From contig NZ_JAYLLN010000008.1 of NCBI RefSeq assembly GCF_037126265.1, forward strand, positions 31,905-95,904: a stretch of DNA of 64,000 nucleotides, in the 5' to 3' direction. The notes under the pieces were generated by a model. That model was not told where the DNA came from. It searched no databases and saw only the letters and a program-made list of their open reading frames with translations. How positions within the stretch are numbered: the stretch's first letter is position 1; the number at the start of each line of letters is the position of its first letter. Shown in pieces: positions 24,908-33,709 of this stretch. Made by a program: the position numbers and the translations under genes. The DNA comes from Sphingobacterium tenebrionis (GTDB lineage Bacteria; Bacteroidota; Bacteroidia; Sphingobacteriales; Sphingobacteriaceae).

Positions 24908-25621
24908 TTAAGAGGAAAGTAGGTTCTTTTTAGACTTGGTCACCACAAAATCCTTCAGGTAATACGGTTCAAAATAAGCAACATCCTCAAATTGCTGTTG
25001 TTTGAATTTATCATAGGCCTGCTTTCCTTGCTGAGAGGCATGGGATTCAAAGCCCTCTACTATAGTCACCCCCTCTTTGGAGGCAAACATCTCCTTGAAC
25101 TTATCTGCACCAGCTCCAAATAAAACGACCTTGAAACCTTCCTTCAAATACGCATCAAAGGTTTGTTCATCCACGATCAGGGCATGGGTTTCCGTTAAAG
25201 TTGTTCCATCAGCATCAAAAAATGCTGTGTAGACTTCCAATCTCCGTGCATCAATCATTGGACATAGCATCAGCTTCTCCCCTACATGCTCATGATTCAT
25301 CAGATACCCACCTAACATCGCTTCTAAGCTATTAATTCCGATCAAAGGGATATCCATTGCATAGCACAATCCTTTTGCCGCAGAAACCCCTATTCGCAAC
25401 CCGGTATAAGAGCCCGGCCCCATGCTCACAGATATTGCTGCCAGGTCCTGAAACGTCAGCCCCGTCTTATCCAAAAGCTCTTGGATAAAGACCGTCAATG
25501 CCGTTGCATGCATATTGGGTTCATTGCTGAACACGGAATCAACTAAACGACCGTTATTGGATAGGGAAACCGAACATACCTGTGTTGCAGTTTCAATGGA
25601 AAGGATATAGCAGTTTGACAT
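24908..25621 (-). CDS. tsaB: tRNA t6A modification protein TsaB
   Basis: TsaB is the non-catalytic ASKHA-fold partner of TsaD in making N6-threonylcarbamoyladenosine at tRNA position 37. The 237-residue protein begins MSNCYILSIETATQVCSVSL and contains the family block SMGPGSYTGLRIGVSAAKGLCYA. I chose the ATG at 25621; an upstream in-frame start (25657) would run into yidD. It starts 8 nt after the yidD stop and ends the rpmH-rnpA-yidD-tsaB block. The catalytic partner tsaD is also in this window, near 54 kb. Confidence 0.93.
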   Translation of the reverse strand: MSNCYILSIETATQVCSVSLSNNGRLVDSVFSNEPNMHATALTVFIQELLDKTGLTFQDLAAISVSMGPGSYTGLRIGVSAAKGLCYAMDIPLIGINSLEAMLGGYLMNHEHVGEKLMLCPMIDARRLEVYTAFFDADGTTLTETHALIVDEQTFDAYLKEGFKVVLFGAGADKFKEMFASKEGVTIVEGFESHASQQGKQAYDKFKQQQFEDVAYFEPYYLKDFVVTKSKKNLLSS

Positions 25622-25628
25622 AGTAGAA

Positions 25629-25883
25629 TTATGGAACAGGATCATGACCATGACCACCCCATGGATTACAACGAGCGATCCGTTTTACCGTCATCCATCC
25701 GCCTTTGAAAGGGCCATATTTCAGGATGGCTTCCTTCCCATATTGGGAGCAGGTTGGCGAATACCGACAACTTGCACCTAAAAAGGGCGATATGAACAAC
25801 TGGTAAAACCTAATAATAAAAAGGAATACCCATTTGATGGGAAGCTTAATTCCCTTCTCCCAGATCAGATTTAGCAATTTCAT
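25629..25883 (-). CDS. yidD: Membrane protein insertion efficiency factor YidD
   Basis: An 84-residue protein with the compact cysteine signature SCRYSPTCSQY and CNPWGGHG near the C-terminus, both diagnostic for YidD (DUF37). An amphipathic or hydrophobic segment (WVFLFIIRFYQLFISPFLG) precedes them. YidD assists membrane protein insertion. Its start lies inside the end of rnpA (38-bp overlap), the usual arrangement, but yidC does not follow here; tsaB does. Confidence 0.93.
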   Translation of the reverse strand: MKLLNLIWEKGIKLPIKWVFLFIIRFYQLFISPFLGASCRYSPTCSQYGKEAILKYGPFKGGWMTVKRIARCNPWGGHGHDPVP

Positions 25884-26253
25884 TTTTCAATTTTAAGAGC
25901 ATTTGCTTCATTTTTGCCTGCATTTCGGCAAATGGCAGATCTTCTTTGCCCACGTATTGTATGGTCAAGAGCAAATGTAGGGAATGTTCAGTCAAAAAAT
26001 CGTAAAGATTATGCTTTTCCAAACGATAGGCTTCGCGCATCCGACGCTTGAAATAATTGCGGTCGACCGCTTTCTTAAACTTACGCTTGGAAACTGAAAT
26101 GATGGTTTGTACAGGGTATGGGAGTTCGGAAGGAGCCTGGGCATAGACCATCCGGAAAGGATATACAATAAAAGAAGAACCATTATCGAAAAGATGGTCG
26201 ATCCACCTTTTGCTACATAATCGTTCTTCTTTTGTAAATGTATATTTTTTCAT
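25846..26253 (-). CDS. rnpA: Ribonuclease P protein component
   Basis: RnpA binds the RNase P RNA and helps mature tRNA 5' ends. It is 135 residues from the ATG at 26253 (MKKYTFTKEERLCSKRWIDHLF); a start four codons upstream is also possible. The RNR-type basic helix is visible as FKKAVDRNYFKRRMREAYR around residues 60-80. It is the second gene after rpmH, with yidD overlapping its end. The usual rpmH-rnpA pairing supports the call. Confidence 0.94.
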   Translation of the reverse strand: MKKYTFTKEERLCSKRWIDHLFDNGSSFIVYPFRMVYAQAPSELPYPVQTIISVSKRKFKKAVDRNYFKRRMREAYRLEKHNLYDFLTEHSLHLLLTIQYVGKEDLPFAEMQAKMKQMLLKLKNEIAKSDLGEGN

Positions 26254-26313
26254 CTCGATGTGCATTGAGCCGGCTAAATTAGCTCGGTCGACGTATCACC
26301 GGCGATGTTTGGA

Positions 26314-26472
26314 TTAACCTTTGTGACGGTATTCGTCAGAAACTGTAAGGCGTTTTCTTCCTTTAGCTCTACGAGAAGCTAATACTCTTCTACCATTTGC
26401 AGAGCTCATACGCTCTCTGAATCCGTGTTTATTTCTTCTTTTTCTTTGCGAAGGTTGAAATGTTCTCTTCAT
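26314..26472 (-). CDS. rpmH: 50S ribosomal protein L34
   Basis: A 52-residue highly basic protein, too short for most ORF filters. The reading begins MKRTFQPSQRKRRNKHGFRE, continues with RMSSANGRRVLASRRAKGRK and ends RHKG, all diagnostic for L34. It starts at the ATG at 26472 and is the first gene of the block with rnpA, yidD and tsaB. Confidence 0.97.
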   Translation of the reverse strand: MKRTFQPSQRKRRNKHGFRERMSSANGRRVLASRRAKGRKRLTVSDEYRHKG

Positions 26473-26529
26473 GACGCTTTTATGCTTGTTTTTATACTTT
26501 TAATCAATTTATCCCTCAAAAGAGGAATG

Positions 26530-26560
26530 CAAAAATAAAGTTTATTTCACAATTCCGCAA
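26530..26560 (-). promoter_or_regulatory. rpmH promoter
   Basis: Minus strand TTG (26560-26558), 20-nt spacer, TATTTTTG (26537-26530), matching TTG-N20-TAnnTTTG. It lies about 58 bp upstream of the rpmH ATG. Confidence 0.7.
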
Positions 26561-26584
26561 CACTCAGGATATAATAAATAAAAA

Positions 26585-26626
26585 AAAGCAAATTAATTAG
26601 GCATGATCACCTGCATAATTTGCTTT
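26585..26626 (-). terminator. Terminator of mscL
   Basis: Inverted repeat AAAGCAAATTA (26585-26595) / TAATTTGCTTT (26616-26626) with a T-rich run following on the minus strand, 18 bp after the mscL stop. Confidence 0.7.
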
Positions 26627-26643
26627 CTGAGCGCAGAAATGGC

Positions 26644-27051
26644 TTATTTATTTCTTAATAAATCGCGAATCTCTGTCAACAAAACTTCTTCTTTTGTTGG
26701 AGGAGCTGGAGCTGCTTCTTCAGCTGGTTTTTCGCGTTTCAATGAATTCAATCCTTTGATCACGATGAAAATACAGAAGGCAATGATCAAGAACTGGATC
26801 AGCACGTTGATGAAGTTACCGTAGTTGATCGCTACTTCTGTGGTACCAGCAGCTTCATTCGCTTCGCTGATCACATATTTCATCTTGGAGAAATCTACTC
26901 CACCTGTGATAAAACCGATCGGAGGCATGATGATATCATCCACTAAAGATGTTACAATCTTACCGAATGCACCACCAATAACCACACCGACCGCTAGATC
27001 GATGACACTGCCACGCATGGCAAATTCTTTAAACTCTTTTAAAAATCCCAT
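26644..27051 (-). CDS. mscL: Large-conductance mechanosensitive channel MscL
   Basis: An osmotic safety-valve channel of the inner membrane. It is 135 residues from the ATG at 27051 (MGFLKEFKEFAMRGSVIDLAVGVVIGGAFGKIV); a TTG three codons upstream is unlikely. The first helix carries the glycine/alanine-rich pore constriction sequence, followed by the periplasmic loop, a second helix (LIQFLIIAFCIFIVIKGL) and a C-terminal cytoplasmic bundle (VLLTEIRDLLR). Length and domain order are typical. Divergent from the response regulator gene. Confidence 0.96.
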   Translation of the reverse strand: MGFLKEFKEFAMRGSVIDLAVGVVIGGAFGKIVTSLVDDIIMPPIGFITGGVDFSKMKYVISEANEAAGTTEVAINYGNFINVLIQFLIIAFCIFIVIKGLNSLKREKPAEEAAPAPPTKEEVLLTEIRDLLRNK

Positions 27052-27343
27052 TTTATTCAATAGTCTTAACTGTGAAAAATTTATTTGCTATTTGAAATTT
27101 AAAACAAATAATCGACAAAAAAAACGGTTTAGAATGATATAATAAAATAATTCCGAAAATATTTGTCTATATTTAGTAGGCTACGAACTACATTTAACAA
27201 AAAAAAATTAAGGTGAAGTGAATTGTCACGAATATCTTATATTTGAAGAAATAAATTAACTACTATAAATAATAAATAAACCCTGCCTATTGATAAATCA
27301 CACAGTCAAAAAAGCAGAAATCTCGGTTAGTGATCGTGTAAAT

Positions 27344-27988
27344 ATGAAGAAAATTTTAATTGCCGACGACCACATCATAGTAAGACTAGGTGTTTCAACC
27401 GCCATCAAGGAGACCATTAAGGCTGTTGAAATCACCCAGGCCCAGACCTATGATGAAGTTTTTGGGGAGCTAAAAAATAACAGGTACGACTTATTGCTCT
27501 TGGACATCAATATGCCCGGAGGAAATAACATCAAGGTCATTAAAGAGATATTGGAAATCCAGCCCGATTTGAAGATCCTGGTGTTCTCATCCTATGATGA
27601 GAGCCTCTATGCATTAAGGTATATTGAAGCTGGAGCGGCAGGATATGTGAACAAAACGACCAGCATGACTGAGTTCACCAATGCCATTAACAGCATCTTC
27701 GAAAGAGGAAGATATATGTCGGATGCCATTAAAGATCTCTATGTGCAGAAGTTGACCACCAGCAAATCAAAGGTCGATAGCTTGAACCCATTGTTCAAAT
27801 TATCGAACCGGGAAATGGATGTGGCCAGACACTTGATCGAAGGTTTGGGAATCATTGAAGTTTCCAACCGATTGAACCTGAGTTCCTCTACTGTAAGTAC
27901 CTATAAGAGCAGAATATTTGAAAAATTAGGGGTAACCAATATTCCCGATTTGATTTCCCTGTTCAAAATGAATACAGAAAAGGAATAA
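27344..27988 (+). CDS. NarL/LuxR-type response regulator
   Basis: A 214-residue two-component regulator. The receiver domain has acidic residues Asp8-Asp9, the phospho-acceptor Asp54 (LLLLDINMPGG) and a conserved KT pair near residue 104 (YVNKTTS). The C-terminal LuxR-type helix-turn-helix is visible as LSNREMDVARHLIEGLGIIEVSNRLNLSSSTVSTYKSRIFEKLGV. I chose the ATG at 27344; a TTG 18 codons upstream is also in frame. No sensor kinase lies next to it, so it is an orphan in this window. A TATATTTG box at 27238-27245 may be its -7 element. Confidence 0.92.
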   Translation: MKKILIADDHIIVRLGVSTAIKETIKAVEITQAQTYDEVFGELKNNRYDLLLLDINMPGGNNIKVIKEILEIQPDLKILVFSSYDESLYALRYIEAGAAGYVNKTTSMTEFTNAINSIFERGRYMSDAIKDLYVQKLTTSKSKVDSLNPLFKLSNREMDVARHLIEGLGIIEVSNRLNLSSSTVSTYKSRIFEKLGVTNIPDLISLFKMNTEKE

Positions 27989-28007
27989 CCGCTTGGTTAT
28001 TCCTTTT
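27978..28007 (+). terminator. Terminator of the response regulator gene
   Basis: Stem AAAAGGAATAACC / GGTTATTCCTTTT around a 4-nt loop; the stop codon is inside the left arm. It may also serve the convergent isomerase gene on the other strand. Confidence 0.85.
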
Positions 28008-28031
28008 CTTTTATACAATAAAATTTTGGTA

Positions 28032-29168
28032 TTATTTCAAACTATCCATTGTTTGAAGCGGAATATCTTTTCTATCAATTCCCTTTAATGGACGTTGTTC
28101 GGTATAAGTATAGCCATTATCCTCCAGGCTCCATAATAAAGGCGCAAGGTAATTGACCGTGTTTTTAGCCCCTTGGTTGATCGCTCCCATATTATGGGTA
28201 TCTTTGGAGTTCTTAGCCTCGTTCTCGATCTCAAACGGCCCAGAAAAGCCTCTCTCGTGCAATATCTCTACAAATGCATTCCAGTCCATATGATCTGTAC
28301 CACCAAATCCAGGCAGCATAGCGGTATAATGATGTCTATCCCAATCATGCTGCGGGATACTGACCCCAGCCAATTCTGCCAATTCTGGCGATACATATTG
28401 CATCGGATACATTCCGCCCCATTCGGTATAGGCTTTTCCGTAGTTCATACGTGTTGTTTTCACATGGATACGTTTCAACCTGTTGATGTCCATTTCATCA
28501 ATGACATCCACCGGATCGGTATTCTGCCAAATATCATGGGAAGGATCGTAGATCTCGCCATGGGCAGCACTAGGGATCATCGCATACATCAATTTGCGGG
28601 CAGCTAGGACTCCTGGTAAATTATTAAAGGTACTGCTATAGCGGGAAGATCTCCAGCCCTCCATCGGGCAATTCTCATAGACGATCGTCACGCCCAAACC
28701 TTCCGCATATTTTACGATCGGTTCAAAAACCTTTTTATATTCCTCCAGATTCCGTTGGAATCCATCGATCTGATTACCCAATTCATGGTTATACCCCACA
28801 AAGGTCCCTACCTTCACATCGTTCTCATCACCACCCAACAAATGCGCGATCCGGATCAAGGCCAACAAATGGTTCTGATTTTTTACACGTTGGTCTTCCT
28901 CGCCTCCTATCATATTCTCAAAGGCGCCTAAGGACAAGCGTAATCCTTTGGCATTGAATTTATCCAACAATGCCTTAGCCTGTTCCGGTCCAAAGGATTC
29001 ATAATCCAAATGGGTCGCGGTATGGTCCTGTCTGGCACCATCCCTACGGAAAACACAAAGATCTATCCCTTGTGCACCCGCCGCGTTTGCCGCATCCAAC
29101 AATTCATCTTGAGTCAATTGATCATAGGCCGAGCTCATCAGCCAGATAGGATTTTGAAGTTTATTCAT
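28032..29168 (-). CDS. Sugar phosphate isomerase/epimerase-like TIM-barrel protein
   Basis: A 378-residue protein of the xylose isomerase-like/AP-endonuclease-2 TIM-barrel superfamily. Supporting segments are the catalytic-type acidic strand VTIVYENCPMEGW, IYDPSHDIWQNTDPVDVI, IKRIHVKTTRMN-like and GPFEIENEAKNS, which carry candidate metal ligands Glu/Asp/His/Glu. No signal peptide was seen, so it is probably cytoplasmic. I chose the ATG at 29168 (MNKLQNPIWLMSSAYDQ); in-frame codons upstream run into a neighbouring terminator hairpin. Substrate unknown. Many Bacteroidota encode several paralogues in sugar or inositol metabolism, but neighbours here give no clue. Confidence 0.8.
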   Translation of the reverse strand: MNKLQNPIWLMSSAYDQLTQDELLDAANAAGAQGIDLCVFRRDGARQDHTATHLDYESFGPEQAKALLDKFNAKGLRLSLGAFENMIGGEEDQRVKNQNHLLALIRIAHLLGGDENDVKVGTFVGYNHELGNQIDGFQRNLEEYKKVFEPIVKYAEGLGVTIVYENCPMEGWRSSRYSSTFNNLPGVLAARKLMYAMIPSAAHGEIYDPSHDIWQNTDPVDVIDEMDINRLKRIHVKTTRMNYGKAYTEWGGMYPMQYVSPELAELAGVSIPQHDWDRHHYTAMLPGFGGTDHMDWNAFVEILHERGFSGPFEIENEAKNSKDTHNMGAINQGAKNTVNYLAPLLWSLEDNGYTYTEQRPLKGIDRKDIPLQTMDSLK

Positions 29169-29200
29169 ATTGTAAATATAATAGTATTTGCGCATAAAAA

Positions 29201-29219
29201 AAGCCCATTGATAGGGCTT
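29201..29219 (-). terminator. Terminator of the histone-like gene
   Basis: On the minus strand AAGCCC, a 7-nt loop, GGGCTT, then a run of seven T. It is 28 bp after the histone-like stop and just before the isomerase start. Confidence 0.75.
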
Positions 29220-29246
29220 AAACTGTAACAAGGTTTTCTCAGGTTT

Positions 29247-29432
29247 CTATTTCTTGTTTTTCAGATCCTGAATACCTAAACGTAAAGATTGAGCCAATGT
29301 TTTCACATCCTGCAAACCTTTTCTCACGCGTGTTCCAGCAGCGCTATTTGCTTTTGAATAGAATTTTTCAGCATCATTTTCCAATCCATCGATAACTGAT
29401 TTAAGTTCTTTGAATTTATCAATACTTGCCAT
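29247..29432 (-). CDS. Histone H1-like (Hc1-type) small DNA-associated protein
   Basis: From the ATG at 29432, a 61-residue protein (MASIDKFKELKSVIDGLEND, ending LKNKK) of the small Hc1-like family found in Bacteroidota and chlamydiae. It is helical and lysine-rich, with AAGTRVRKGLQDVKTLAQSLR in the middle. It has no lysine/alanine-rich tail, so DNA compaction is assumed from family naming rather than visible. An upstream in-frame start (29495) would add 21 residues unlike the family. It sits between the ftsZ terminator and its own terminator. Confidence 0.8.
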   Translation of the reverse strand: MASIDKFKELKSVIDGLENDAEKFYSKANSAAGTRVRKGLQDVKTLAQSLRLGIQDLKNKK

Positions 29433-29515
29433 AATTGTTAGATTTAATTGAGATAATTTTTTAGTAACTACCTCTAAATTAACATCTTTTTTCAAAAAAC
29501 AAAACTAAAAACAAA

Positions 29516-29541
29516 AAAGGTGGTCTTCACAGACCACCCTT
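29516..29541 (-). terminator. Terminator of ftsZ / dcw cluster
   Basis: Stem (A)AGGTGGTCT / AGACCACC(C)TT with a TCAC loop and an A-run that reads as T-run on the minus strand, 21 bp after the ftsZ stop. It closes the dcw cluster. Confidence 0.85.
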
Positions 29542-29561
29542 TAGTATTAAATAGGATAAGA

Positions 29562-31286
29562 TTAATCTACATTGTCGTGCAAGAACGAATTGTTCGGTCT
29601 GATCTCCGTTTCACCATCATCAAACGACAAGGTAAAGCGGCTCACTTGTGATTGGGAAGAATGTGGCACATCATCCAAGGTCTTTTGTTTTCTCTTGTAT
29701 GCTGGCTCATTCTCCAATTCCTGAAGACCGTTCGAAGACTTCAATTTCATGCTCAATTCTTTCAAACGAAGGATTCTTTCTTTCGTTTTCATCAATTGAT
29801 CCTCAAAATTGGACTCTTCTTTGATCGCCTCTTCCAGTTCAACTTCAGCTTTTGGCTGAGGTTCTGCCTGCAATGGCGACTGAATTGGTGCTTGCGCCTG
29901 TGGAGCAACTTCCTCCGGTTCTTCGTTGGTTTTATACGCATCGAATACCGTTGGCAATTTGAATTCGAAGATCGATGGTGAAGTTTTCAATTCAAACCCG
30001 TGTGGATTTGGATCTTCTTCTACCTCTTCAACATCATTACTATCTTCAAGCTCCAAGGTATGACGAATCAAATTTGGTTCTTTGTTCTCCACTGCATTTG
30101 CTTGTGAAGCAGATGCTACTTTATTGGAAAACAGATCAGCTTGTGGACCTTGAGGAGCAGTTGGCTCCGCCGGTTGTGTAGTCTTTACAAAAGCCGATGG
30201 CTCCTGTGCAGTACGCTCAACAAACTGATTGGTTGCTACTGGTTTTACGAAAGCCGAAGTTTGAACTTCGGGTGTTAAGGGAATAGCGATCTTCTCTTTC
30301 TCTTTTTCTTTCACGCGCTCTTCCGCAGTTTGAAAACCAGTCGCGATTATGGTTACAGAAAGCTCCTCGTCGTAGTCCTCATCGATACAGTTACCCCAGA
30401 TCAGATCAGCCGAAAGACCAGCCTTCTCTTGGATATAATCTGTTACGATAGCTACCTCATCCATGGTTACCTCACGTGTACCGGAAGTAATGTTCAATAG
30501 GATGTAACGAGCACCTTCAATTTCATTGTCTTTTAATAATGGAGAGGCCAATGCGCCAGTTACAGCATCTAATGCGCGTTGTTCTCCTTTTGCCACAGCA
30601 TTACCCATGATAGCAACACCGCTATCATTCATTACGGTACGAACATCCTTGAAATCGACGTTCACATAACCCGGAATAGTAATAATTTCAGCAATACCCT
30701 TTGCAGCAGTCGTTAAGATATCATCTGCTTTTGCAAAGGCAGCAGTCATTGTTAGGTTTCCGAAGATCTCACGTAAGCGATCGTTCGAAATCACTAAATA
30801 GGAATCCACGTATTTACGTAGTTCTTCCAAGCCATCTTCAGCTTGCATACGACGACGCTTACCTTCGAAAGTAAAGGGAGTAGTCACAATAGCAACGGTC
30901 AATATCCCCAATTCCTTTGCTGCTTTCGCCAATACTGGACTTGCTCCAGTACCGGTTCCACCACCCATACCTGCTGTGATGAAAAGCATCTTCGTATTGG
31001 TACCCAACATACGTTTGATATCCTCAATACTCTCGATAGCCGAGTTCTCACCCACATCAGGATCGGCACCAGCACCCATTCCTTCCGTTAAACTTGCTCC
31101 TAATTGTACCTTGTTCGGGATAGGACTCAACTCCAATGCTTGCGCATCCGTGTTACACACGATGAAGTCTACACCACTAATTCCCTGCTTGTACATGTGG
31201 TTTACAGCATTCCCGCCGCCTCCACCTACACCAATTACCTTGATAATTGATGAATTCTCCTTTAACATTTCAAATTGTATCGACAT
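29562..31286 (-). CDS. ftsZ: Cell division protein FtsZ
   Basis: Tubulin-like GTPase that forms the division ring. At 574 residues it is about 190 longer than E. coli FtsZ. The N-terminal core carries the nucleotide site (VIGVGGGGGNAVNHM and Gly108-Gly-Gly-Thr-Gly-Thr-Gly114) and the synergy-loop region. After about residue 330 comes a long, low-complexity, Pro/Gln/Glu-rich linker, then a conserved tail (FTLSFDDGETEIRPNNSFLHDN) that probably acts as the partner-binding C-terminal peptide. The extended linker is common in Bacteroidota. It is the last gene of the dcw cluster; a 141-bp gap separates it from ftsA and may carry a local promoter. Confidence 0.97.
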   Translation of the reverse strand: MSIQFEMLKENSSIIKVIGVGGGGGNAVNHMYKQGISGVDFIVCNTDAQALELSPIPNKVQLGASLTEGMGAGADPDVGENSAIESIEDIKRMLGTNTKMLFITAGMGGGTGTGASPVLAKAAKELGILTVAIVTTPFTFEGKRRRMQAEDGLEELRKYVDSYLVISNDRLREIFGNLTMTAAFAKADDILTTAAKGIAEIITIPGYVNVDFKDVRTVMNDSGVAIMGNAVAKGEQRALDAVTGALASPLLKDNEIEGARYILLNITSGTREVTMDEVAIVTDYIQEKAGLSADLIWGNCIDEDYDEELSVTIIATGFQTAEERVKEKEKEKIAIPLTPEVQTSAFVKPVATNQFVERTAQEPSAFVKTTQPAEPTAPQGPQADLFSNKVASASQANAVENKEPNLIRHTLELEDSNDVEEVEEDPNPHGFELKTSPSIFEFKLPTVFDAYKTNEEPEEVAPQAQAPIQSPLQAEPQPKAEVELEEAIKEESNFEDQLMKTKERILRLKELSMKLKSSNGLQELENEPAYKRKQKTLDDVPHSSQSQVSRFTLSFDDGETEIRPNNSFLHDNVD

Positions 31287-31427
31287 ATAATTTATCCTAT
31301 TTAATTCTTCATCAATCTATTACGTTATCGCAACTTGACTCAACAATTCTAATGTAATATTACCAATATATTAACAATAGTTATCCACATTTGTTAAATT
31401 GTGGAAAAAACATACTGATGTTGATAA

Positions 31428-32813
31428 TTATTTTTTTCCAATGAAAGTATCATCGTCAATGTCCGCCCCGTCTTTGATCCAGTCTCCTAAGAAACGAGAT
31501 AACCAACCTTCTTTTCTGCTTTGACCTTCCGCTATAACTTTAACGTCATCTTTGGATTTTTCTTTCCCTGCAACCGGAGTTTTTCTTGTCGTTCTCTCCT
31601 CGTCGCGCTTCTCTTCTTCCTCGATAGACTGAATACCTTTGATCAATAAACCGATACCTGTTGCATACAATGGGCTCTTCAATTCATCGAATGCCTGTTT
31701 GTTCAACATATCTGTTTTTGCCAAGTATTCGTTCGGATAACCGATACGGCAATCGATACCTGTGATGTACTCCACCAACTGAACCAAATGTTTCAATTGT
31801 GCACCACCACCCGTGATCACAATACCTGCGATCAATTTATCTTCATAGCCCGAAGCTTTGATTTCATAATATACATGCTCGATGATCTCTTCCATTCTTG
31901 CCTGAATGATATAGGCTAAATTTTTAACAGAAATCTCCTTTGGCTCTCTTCCACGGATACCAGGTACACAGATCACCTCGTTATCCTTGTTTTCATCTGC
32001 CAAAGCCGAACCATAACGAACCTTCAATTGCTCCGCTTGATTACGTAATACCGAACATCCCTGACGGATATCTTCCGTTACGATGTTACCTCCCAAAGGA
32101 ATAACCGCTGTATGACGGATGATACCTTCATGGAAGATCGCTACATCCGTAGTACCTCCACCGATATCCACCAATACCACACCAGCTGTTTTTTCTTCTT
32201 CATCCAATACAGCTTCTGAAGATGCCAATGGTTCCAAGATCAGTTCCGATACCTCAAGGTCAGAATTATCTACACAACGTTTGATGTTCTTGATATCGGT
32301 TACACGACCCGAGATGATGTGGAAGTTTGCTTCTACGCGTCTTCCCGCCATACCGATCGGTTCTTTGATACCAGGCTCATTGTCGATGGTGAACTCCTGT
32401 GGTAAAACATGGATGATCTCCTCTCCTGGAGGCAATACCAATTTATACATGTCCGAAATCAAACGTTCGATGTCGATCCGTCCGATTTCATCATCGTCGT
32501 TCTTGGTCAAGATACCACGGTGTTGAATACTTTTGATGTGTTGTCCGGCAATACCTACGTTTACCACTTTGATGTCAACGTTGGATTGTCCTTCGGCCAC
32601 TGCCACTGCTTCGCGGATGCTGGTTACCGTTTTTTGGATGTTGGCAACGACACCACGGTTCACTCCTGCAGATTCTGCTTTCCCTACACCCAATAATTCC
32701 ACCTTGTTAGCACCACTACGACGACCAACCGTTACGCAGATCTTCGTGGTACCGATATCCAATCCGACAATGATTGGATTCTCTTTTTCATTTTCTGTAA
32801 TTCTAGGTTTCAT
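31428..32813 (-). CDS. ftsA: Cell division protein FtsA
   Basis: An actin-like ATPase that tethers FtsZ to the membrane. The 461-residue protein has PIIVGLDIGTTKICVTVGRR (phosphate 1), the SHS2 insert region, VLVDIGGGTTDVAIF (phosphate 2) and IVITGGGAQLKHL (adenosine motif). The C-terminus KEGWLSRFLGDWIKD is amphipathic and fits the membrane-targeting helix, although about 12 residues follow it. It lies between ftsQ and ftsZ. Confidence 0.96.
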   Translation of the reverse strand: MKPRITENEKENPIIVGLDIGTTKICVTVGRRSGANKVELLGVGKAESAGVNRGVVANIQKTVTSIREAVAVAEGQSNVDIKVVNVGIAGQHIKSIQHRGILTKNDDDEIGRIDIERLISDMYKLVLPPGEEIIHVLPQEFTIDNEPGIKEPIGMAGRRVEANFHIISGRVTDIKNIKRCVDNSDLEVSELILEPLASSEAVLDEEEKTAGVVLVDIGGGTTDVAIFHEGIIRHTAVIPLGGNIVTEDIRQGCSVLRNQAEQLKVRYGSALADENKDNEVICVPGIRGREPKEISVKNLAYIIQARMEEIIEHVYYEIKASGYEDKLIAGIVITGGGAQLKHLVQLVEYITGIDCRIGYPNEYLAKTDMLNKQAFDELKSPLYATGIGLLIKGIQSIEEEEKRDEERTTRKTPVAGKEKSKDDVKVIAEGQSRKEGWLSRFLGDWIKDGADIDDDTFIGKK

Positions 32814-32869
32814 ATGCTGTGTTTGATGCTGTATATTATAATTCCTTTTTTTCTCCTTTGTTTGTCTGC

Positions 32870-33709
32870 TTAACGCATTAAGTTGTCTTTATTTATTTTC
32901 ATCTGTAAGCTGTCCATAAACCACTCTCCTTTTCGCTCACAAATGATCTGACCACCATACTTTACATTCACCTTACTGTAGGCATCATTACCTACTTTTG
33001 GAAGGATATGGGTATAGAACTTGGTCAACCTATCCAGTTTATAACTCAATGAATCGGCATTCCCTATTACCAACTGCTGGTCTCCAACACGCGGCACAAT
33101 CTCGATATCCCGCTCATTGTTCACATAGAGCTGCACAATCTGGTTAGACCATAATTCATCGTTTTTCGTTTGCTCCACCACTTTGATCAAATCCTTTACA
33201 GCTTTTGTCTGAACCGGTTCCAAGGATTTCTTATAGCCTTCGCCGATAAACCCGTTCGCAACCATCACATGCGGAACATACTTCAAGGTTACCGGAATCT
33301 TTTGATTCTTGGAATCCACATAGTATTCCTGTCCATTCTGGTTGATCACGCGTAGCACAACTTCCCGTTGCATCACCTGTACTTTCATGGTTCCATCCAT
33401 ATCCATATGTACATCGGCTTCCGACACATATGGCGATCTCCTTAACTCGGTTTCGATCTTTTGTAGAGGGATCTCGTTCAATGGTCTTCCCACTACACGG
33501 CCGAATTTCTCCTGGATCATCGAAGTAATATCCGTCTGGTCGATAAAAGTCTCCTTTCCTTCGACCATCACTTTCAAGGCCGAGCACACCTGAACCTGAT
33601 CCTTTTTATTGACCAGACTCATCAACATGCCCACCCCTACCAGCGCAACAATGCTTAGGAAGAAGTAGCCGACCTGACGCCATTTGATATTTCTTATTTT
33701 ATCCAACAT
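32870..33709 (-). CDS. ftsQ: Cell division protein FtsQ/DivIB
   Basis: A 279-residue bitopic protein from the ATG at 33709 (MLDKIRNIKWRQVGYFFLSIVALVGVGMLM), with one N-terminal membrane helix, a POTRA-like region (residues about 45-115, GRPLNEIPLQKIETELRRSPYVSEADV) and a periplasmic beta domain. FtsQ links early and late divisome parts. The position between murC and ftsA supports the call more strongly than the poorly conserved sequence. It overlaps the murC stop by 11 bp. Confidence 0.9.
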   Translation of the reverse strand: MLDKIRNIKWRQVGYFFLSIVALVGVGMLMSLVNKKDQVQVCSALKVMVEGKETFIDQTDITSMIQEKFGRVVGRPLNEIPLQKIETELRRSPYVSEADVHMDMDGTMKVQVMQREVVLRVINQNGQEYYVDSKNQKIPVTLKYVPHVMVANGFIGEGYKKSLEPVQTKAVKDLIKVVEQTKNDELWSNQIVQLYVNNERDIEIVPRVGDQQLVIGNADSLSYKLDRLTKFYTHILPKVGNDAYSKVNVKYGGQIICERKGEWFMDSLQMKINKDNLMR

